This document shows positions 58,563 through 64,000 of a stretch of DNA of 64,000 bases, piece by piece. The DNA is taken from assembly GCA_013360445.1 (NCBI GenBank), contig JABWBP010000021.1:22964-86963 (forward strand), given 5' to 3'. The notes beneath the pieces were generated by a model that was given only the letters and a program-made list of their open reading frames with translations, was not told the DNA's origin and searched no databases. This DNA comes from Calditrichaceae bacterium. Its GTDB lineage: Bacteria > Calditrichota > Calditrichia > RBG-13-44-9 > J075. The position numbers were made by a program, and so were the translations under genes. Within the stretch, counting starts at the first letter, position 1. Every line of letters begins with the position of its first letter.

Positions 58563-59846
58563 TCAAATCACATCCGACACAAAGCTTTTCAGCCACTGGG
58601 TGGTCACGGACCTGGGGCGGATGATGGGGCTGTAAACCGCGCGGTTGATGATCAACTGGGCGCAAATGCCCAAAATTTGCGAAGTGGAAAACATTGCGGT
58701 GTAGTAATTCAGCTCTTTGATCCCGAAGGCGTGGAGCAGCGCCCCGGAAATCCCGTCGATATTGGGATAGGGATTCTGCGCTTTCCCCTGCTTGCGCAGC
58801 AGCGGCGGCGCCACTTCGCCCAGGATTTCTACGGCGCGGAATACCGGGTGGGCGGGACAGACTTTCTTGCCAAATTCAAATAATGCAACGTAGCGGGGGT
58901 CTTTATAGCGCAGTACCGCGTGGCCAAAGCCGGGAATCACCCGCCCGGATTGCAAGCATTGCCAGATATAATCCCGCAATGCCCCTGCTTCCGGGACCCC
59001 GTTGAATTTTTTCAAAATTTCCAGCACGAATTTCACGCTTTCCTGGTTCGCCAGCCCGTGCAGCGGCCCGGAAAGGCTGTTCATGGCCGCGGAGATGCTG
59101 AAATAGAGATCCGAAAGGCTGGAGTTGACGATCCGGCTGGTGAGCACGCTGGCGTTGGCCCCTTCGTGGTCGCTGTGCACCACCACAAAGCGGCGAATGA
59201 ACTCCCCGAAATGGCCCTGCGGGTCGGCAACCCCTAACATGTGGGCGAAATTTTCCATAAAACCGTGGCCGGCTTTGGGCGGGTGCAGATCTTTTTTGAG
59301 AATCCTGCCCCGGTAAATGCCCGCGGAGATCACCGGCAGCCGGGCGATGATATTCAGCGCATCTTCCAATGTAGCTTCCCAGTGCGCCTCCCGGGGCATT
59401 CCTTCGTTGTAGCGCTTCAGAAAGACCGATTCCCGCTGCATCGCTACCATGGCCATGCTCATCAGCGACATGGGGTCGGTATCACCGGGCATGGATTCGA
59501 TCATGTGCCAGACGTATTCCGGCACCCCGGCGCGTTTTTCCAGGTCCTGGCGCAGCGCTTCCAGGGCCGCGGGATCGGGCAAATCCCCGGTACAGAGCAG
59601 AAAAAATATCTCTTCCGCGGAGCGGTCGATCAATTCCAGCACCGGAATGCCGCGGATGAGCAGCCCTTGCTGGGGATCCACAAAGGAAGTGTCGCACACC
59701 ACCGCCTCTACCCCGCGCAGCCCCTTGAAAAGCTGCCCCAGGGTGATCGAAGAGACGATCGTATCGGCGTGGGCGGAAAGCAGTTTGCGAATATCCTCCC
59801 GCCATTGCGGGATTTTATTTTTTAGAGTTTGCTTTAAATCTGCCAT
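58563..59846 (-). CDS. gltA: Citrate synthase, mitochondrial-like type
   Basis: 427 residues from ATG 59846 (MADLKQTLKNKIPQWREDIR); the ATG at 59897 adds an unlikely tail. It condenses acetyl-CoA and oxaloacetate to citrate, the entry to the TCA cycle. Catalytic parts are present: GPLHGLANQE near 263-272 (His), VIPGFGHAVLRYKDPRY near 303-319 (His, Arg), and NIDGISGALL near 362 (Asp). HSDHEGANASVLTSRIVNSS and the C-terminal IRPRSVTT are close to the mitochondrial enzyme form, not to the hexameric E. coli type. Some FCB bacteria do carry this form. Related reversible or Re-type activity cannot be judged. Confidence 0.92.
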   Translation of the reverse strand: MADLKQTLKNKIPQWREDIRKLLSAHADTIVSSITLGQLFKGLRGVEAVVCDTSFVDPQQGLLIRGIPVLELIDRSAEEIFFLLCTGDLPDPAALEALRQDLEKRAGVPEYVWHMIESMPGDTDPMSLMSMAMVAMQRESVFLKRYNEGMPREAHWEATLEDALNIIARLPVISAGIYRGRILKKDLHPPKAGHGFMENFAHMLGVADPQGHFGEFIRRFVVVHSDHEGANASVLTSRIVNSSLSDLYFSISAAMNSLSGPLHGLANQESVKFVLEILKKFNGVPEAGALRDYIWQCLQSGRVIPGFGHAVLRYKDPRYVALFEFGKKVCPAHPVFRAVEILGEVAPPLLRKQGKAQNPYPNIDGISGALLHAFGIKELNYYTAMFSTSQILGICAQLIINRAVYSPIIRPRSVTTQWLKSFVSDVI

Positions 59847-60504
59847 AGCGGCCCGATATGGAGTTGAGTGAAGTTTTTGCCGGATACCGGATGTCATCTA
59901 AAATTCATATAACGCCTTGCCCGCTCCTTCGAAATATGGAAGATATAATACCCTGCCCGCCGTTTAAATGCAAAGGATTTCTTGGCCCGGCAAGGCGCGG
60001 CTTCCCGATTGCCGGCCGAACTATTTTGGCGCTGCTCGTTTTTTTTCTTGGAAATCGGGCAAATTCCCGATACTTTTATAACTGACGAATCACAGCAGGG
60101 CGGCCCGCGCCGCCGGAGAAATCACAAAATCAGGGTATTCACTATTGCCGCAAGACCAGCTTCAGGGAACTTTCAACAGGATCGCTGAATTAATAAATTC
60201 GCGTATTATGGAGTTTGAAATTGAAAATATATTAACGTATATTTACCGGCGTATCAATGAATGCGGTCTGTATCATATGTTTCGATTCAAAAGTATTCTG
60301 GCCTCATATTGAATCCACTGCTTTGGGATCGCGGTTTTATGGGCATGGCACCGAACACGGTTCAAACGCTTGTTGAGATCCTTTTACCGTCTCCTTCCCT
60401 TTTCTCCCCGTTTGGTCAAGATTATTCATGGAAGAATGGAACACTTTCAGGAACAGAAACTCCAATAGCAACCAGCAACACTTAAATATAAGGAGACATT
60501 TTCC
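59847..60504. other. Long gene-free region upstream of prkA
   Basis: About 650 bases between divergent genes. It holds the prkA promoter at 60215-60243 and an untranslated leader of about 250 bases. A CCCGATTGCCGG and GGAAATCGGGCAAATTCCCGAT hairpin lies near 60013-60070. Short open frames here show no protein-like pattern. Confidence 0.4.
60215..60243 (+). promoter_or_regulatory. Sigma-70-type promoter of prkA
   Basis: TTGAAA (60215-60220), 17-base A+T-rich spacer, TATATT (60238-60243); five of six matches in each box. The start codon is 262 bases downstream, leaving a long leader. Confidence 0.45.
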
Positions 60505-62565
<2,061 letters not shown>

Positions 62566-62571
62566 GGCGGT

Positions 62572-62675
62572 GTTCGGGTGTTCGGGTGTTCAAGTTTTTA
62601 GTGTGCAGGTGTGATGGTATTCAGGTTGTCAGGTCAATACCCTGGCAACCTGAATACCTGAACACTGTAACACGC
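62572..62675 (+). terminator. Word-built hairpin after prkA
   Basis: GGTATTCAGGTTGTCAGG (62616-62633) pairs with CCTGGCAACCTGAATACC (62641-62658), with one G-T pair and a 7-base loop. Tandem GTGTTCGG copies precede it. No T-run follows, so it may protect or process the prkA 3' end. Confidence 0.55.
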
Positions 62676-62791
62676 ATTAGCTCATTCATACATTGCGAGG
62701 ACGGGCGAGGATGTTAATTAAAGGAATGTAAAATGTTTTGCTGGACAATTAATCAAACCAACATTAACAATATAATGCTCAGGAGGATGAA

Positions 62792-63952
62792 ATGAAAAGG
62801 TCCTCACAAATCTTATTGATAATTTTACTTGTGAATGCGGCTGTCAAAGCGCAGGAATTTGCAGAAGGCGAATTAAGTATTAAGATTACAAACAACAATG
62901 GTTCGACGGTTGAGATCGAGATGGAATTAGTCAGCCCGGCATGTTGGGACGCTTCTACCGCTTATCCCCATGTTCATAATATGACTGATTTGTTTGGTGG
63001 AGGCACCCTTAGTACCTCTCAAAATAATAAGTGGCTGGAATTTTATGCTTGTTGGGAGCAATTAACATATCCCGATTCATTGACATTCGGCTTGGGTTAT
63101 TATAAGTTTACCGCGAGAGTAAATGGCATCATTAAAGACTACTTTTATATTGATTACCGTACTTCAGATTTACCTGAAAATTATAATACCGGCGGAGGTG
63201 GTGATATAAGCATTACCTTTAATGTTTCTGCCGGCAAATTTTATGAGGGTTCAACGCAAAATGAATTCCCTACTTTCACTACAATATGGGATGAAAGACC
63301 CTGGATAGCCGCTTCAACGCTTGAATTGCCGAATTTCTGGGAAAACGCGCTGGTTCTGGTAAATGATGGAAATAACCATCCCCTGCTGGTCTGGGGCGCC
63401 TATCCATCACAGTTGGGTATTGACCACTATAATATTTACAAAAAGATTGGCGGCGGCCAATTCGAGCTTTACGCTGAAACCGAAGCTCTTGCGTATGTCG
63501 ATGAAAGCGAAGTGATCATATCCGGCGCCTCGCAGGCAAACGAGACCGTAGCCTATTACAAATTAACCGCAGTTTACCCGACCCAAGGAAACACTCTGGC
63601 GACATCAGAATATTCTAACACCGTTAGCACAAGAGTAGCAGGGGAGCCTCTCGACAAAGGAAGTTCTTTCAGTTATCAGAATGAGTTAAAACGGTTTTCT
63701 CTCTTTCAAAACTACCCCAATCCTTTCAACCCTTCTACCGTCATAACATACCATTTACCCGGGAATAACTTTGTAACCCTGAAGGTTTACGATATCCTGG
63801 GAAGGGAGATCGCCACCCTGGTCAATGAGCTAAAAGACCCTGGCAGTCATTCTGTTGAATTCAATGCTTCAGGGTTAGCCGGCGGGATTTATCTATATCG
63901 GATTCAAGCCGGCAATTACGCAGAAACCCGCAGATTACTTTTACAAAAATAG
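62792..63952 (+). CDS. T9SS-exported surface protein
   Basis: 386 residues. AGGAGG lies before the ATG. The signal peptide is SSQILLIILLVNAAVKAQ. The mature part begins with a beta domain (GELSIKITNNNGSTVEIEME, FGLGYYKFTARVNGI). A fibronectin-III-like domain follows (HPLLVWGAYPSQLGIDHYNI, YKKIGGGQFELYAETEALAY). It ends in a T9SS type A sorting domain (LFQNYPNPFNPSTVITYHLP, LKVYDILGREIATLVNEL, GGIYLYRIQAGNYAETRRLL). It is expected on the outer surface or released. The gene is more A+T-rich than prkA beside it. Ligand and function are unknown. Confidence 0.9.
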   Translation: MKRSSQILLIILLVNAAVKAQEFAEGELSIKITNNNGSTVEIEMELVSPACWDASTAYPHVHNMTDLFGGGTLSTSQNNKWLEFYACWEQLTYPDSLTFGLGYYKFTARVNGIIKDYFYIDYRTSDLPENYNTGGGGDISITFNVSAGKFYEGSTQNEFPTFTTIWDERPWIAASTLELPNFWENALVLVNDGNNHPLLVWGAYPSQLGIDHYNIYKKIGGGQFELYAETEALAYVDESEVIISGASQANETVAYYKLTAVYPTQGNTLATSEYSNTVSTRVAGEPLDKGSSFSYQNELKRFSLFQNYPNPFNPSTVITYHLPGNNFVTLKVYDILGREIATLVNELKDPGSHSVEFNASGLAGGIYLYRIQAGNYAETRRLLLQK

Positions 63953-64000
63953 GTTTTGGTTGGTTGGCGAAAAGATTACTTCTTCTAAAGGGCGTAATCT

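Noticed and set aside
60344..60360. TGGCACC text as a sigma-54 site before prkA
   Set aside because: The -12 element is missing at the right distance, and a better sigma-70-type promoter lies upstream.
62771..62776. Perfect TATAAT before the last gene
   Set aside because: It is too close to the ribosome site and has no -35 at 16-18 bases.

Overview
The window is chromosomal DNA from a didermic bacterium of the FCB group, most like Calditrichaeota, KSB1 or Ignavibacteria relatives. The evidence is three proteins ending in a type IX secretion (T9SS) type A sorting domain with the NYPNPFNP signature, a TonB-dependent receptor with an N-terminal carboxypeptidase-regulatory domain, lipoproteins with clear lipoboxes, and a fairly GC-rich base composition. 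The species cannot be named from the sequence. No rRNA, tRNA, IS element or CRISPR array was seen.

Layout. 1-11.3 kb (minus strand): an exported protein (cut by the window edge), its TonB receptor, a parvulin lipoprotein, a GH13 amylase coupled to an SGNH/TPR protein, and a small lipoprotein. 11.3-44.6 kb (minus strand): a complete extracellular contractile injection system (eCIS) of the Afp/PVC type. In transcription order it holds a small possible winged-helix protein, AAA+ ATPase, Pvc16-like terminator, beta-sandwich protein, sheath, tube, tail chaperone-like protein, DUF6760, a Pro-rich protein, second tube, LysM tube initiator, gpD-like and gpV-like spike parts, PAAR tip, gp25, two baseplate J-type proteins, a propeller/tail-protein-I fusion, three related fibre or adaptor proteins, a ParA ATPase with a basic partner, and then the cargo end: two DUF4157 (HExxH) proteins, a nuclease-like toxin reading frame and a YbjN-like protein. 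45-46.3 kb: a sigma-54 activator with a Cys-rich pseudo-receiver, lying upstream of a good -24/-12 site in front of the eCIS operon. 46.8-51.4 kb (plus): two large T9SS surface proteins, a BNR propeller and a Ca-binding FG-GAP/VCBS repeat protein. 51.9-64 kb: housekeeping and envelope genes (lipoprotein, acyl-CoA carboxyltransferase, sortilin-like propeller protein, Uma2 nuclease-fold protein, citrate synthase, PrkA kinase, another T9SS cargo).

How it fits together. The eCIS genes are tightly packed, often with ATGA or few-base junctions, so one sigma-54-controlled message is likely, with ParA and cargo at its distal end. The cargo end is the most unusual part. A 1174-residue DUF4157 carrier stops at an ATGA junction, and the next frame continues with residues that look like the natural continuation of such carriers and ends in an RRHI nuclease-like domain. 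This may be a translationally coupled split toxin or a recent frameshifting deletion. ParA so close to a fibre gene suggests the particles or their assembly sites are positioned in the cell.

A second theme is the intergenic DNA. Many gaps hold an imperfect palindrome whose two arms are built from degenerate tandem copies of a 7-18 base word. Several words recur at distant gaps. These may act as mRNA processing or stability elements within the operons.
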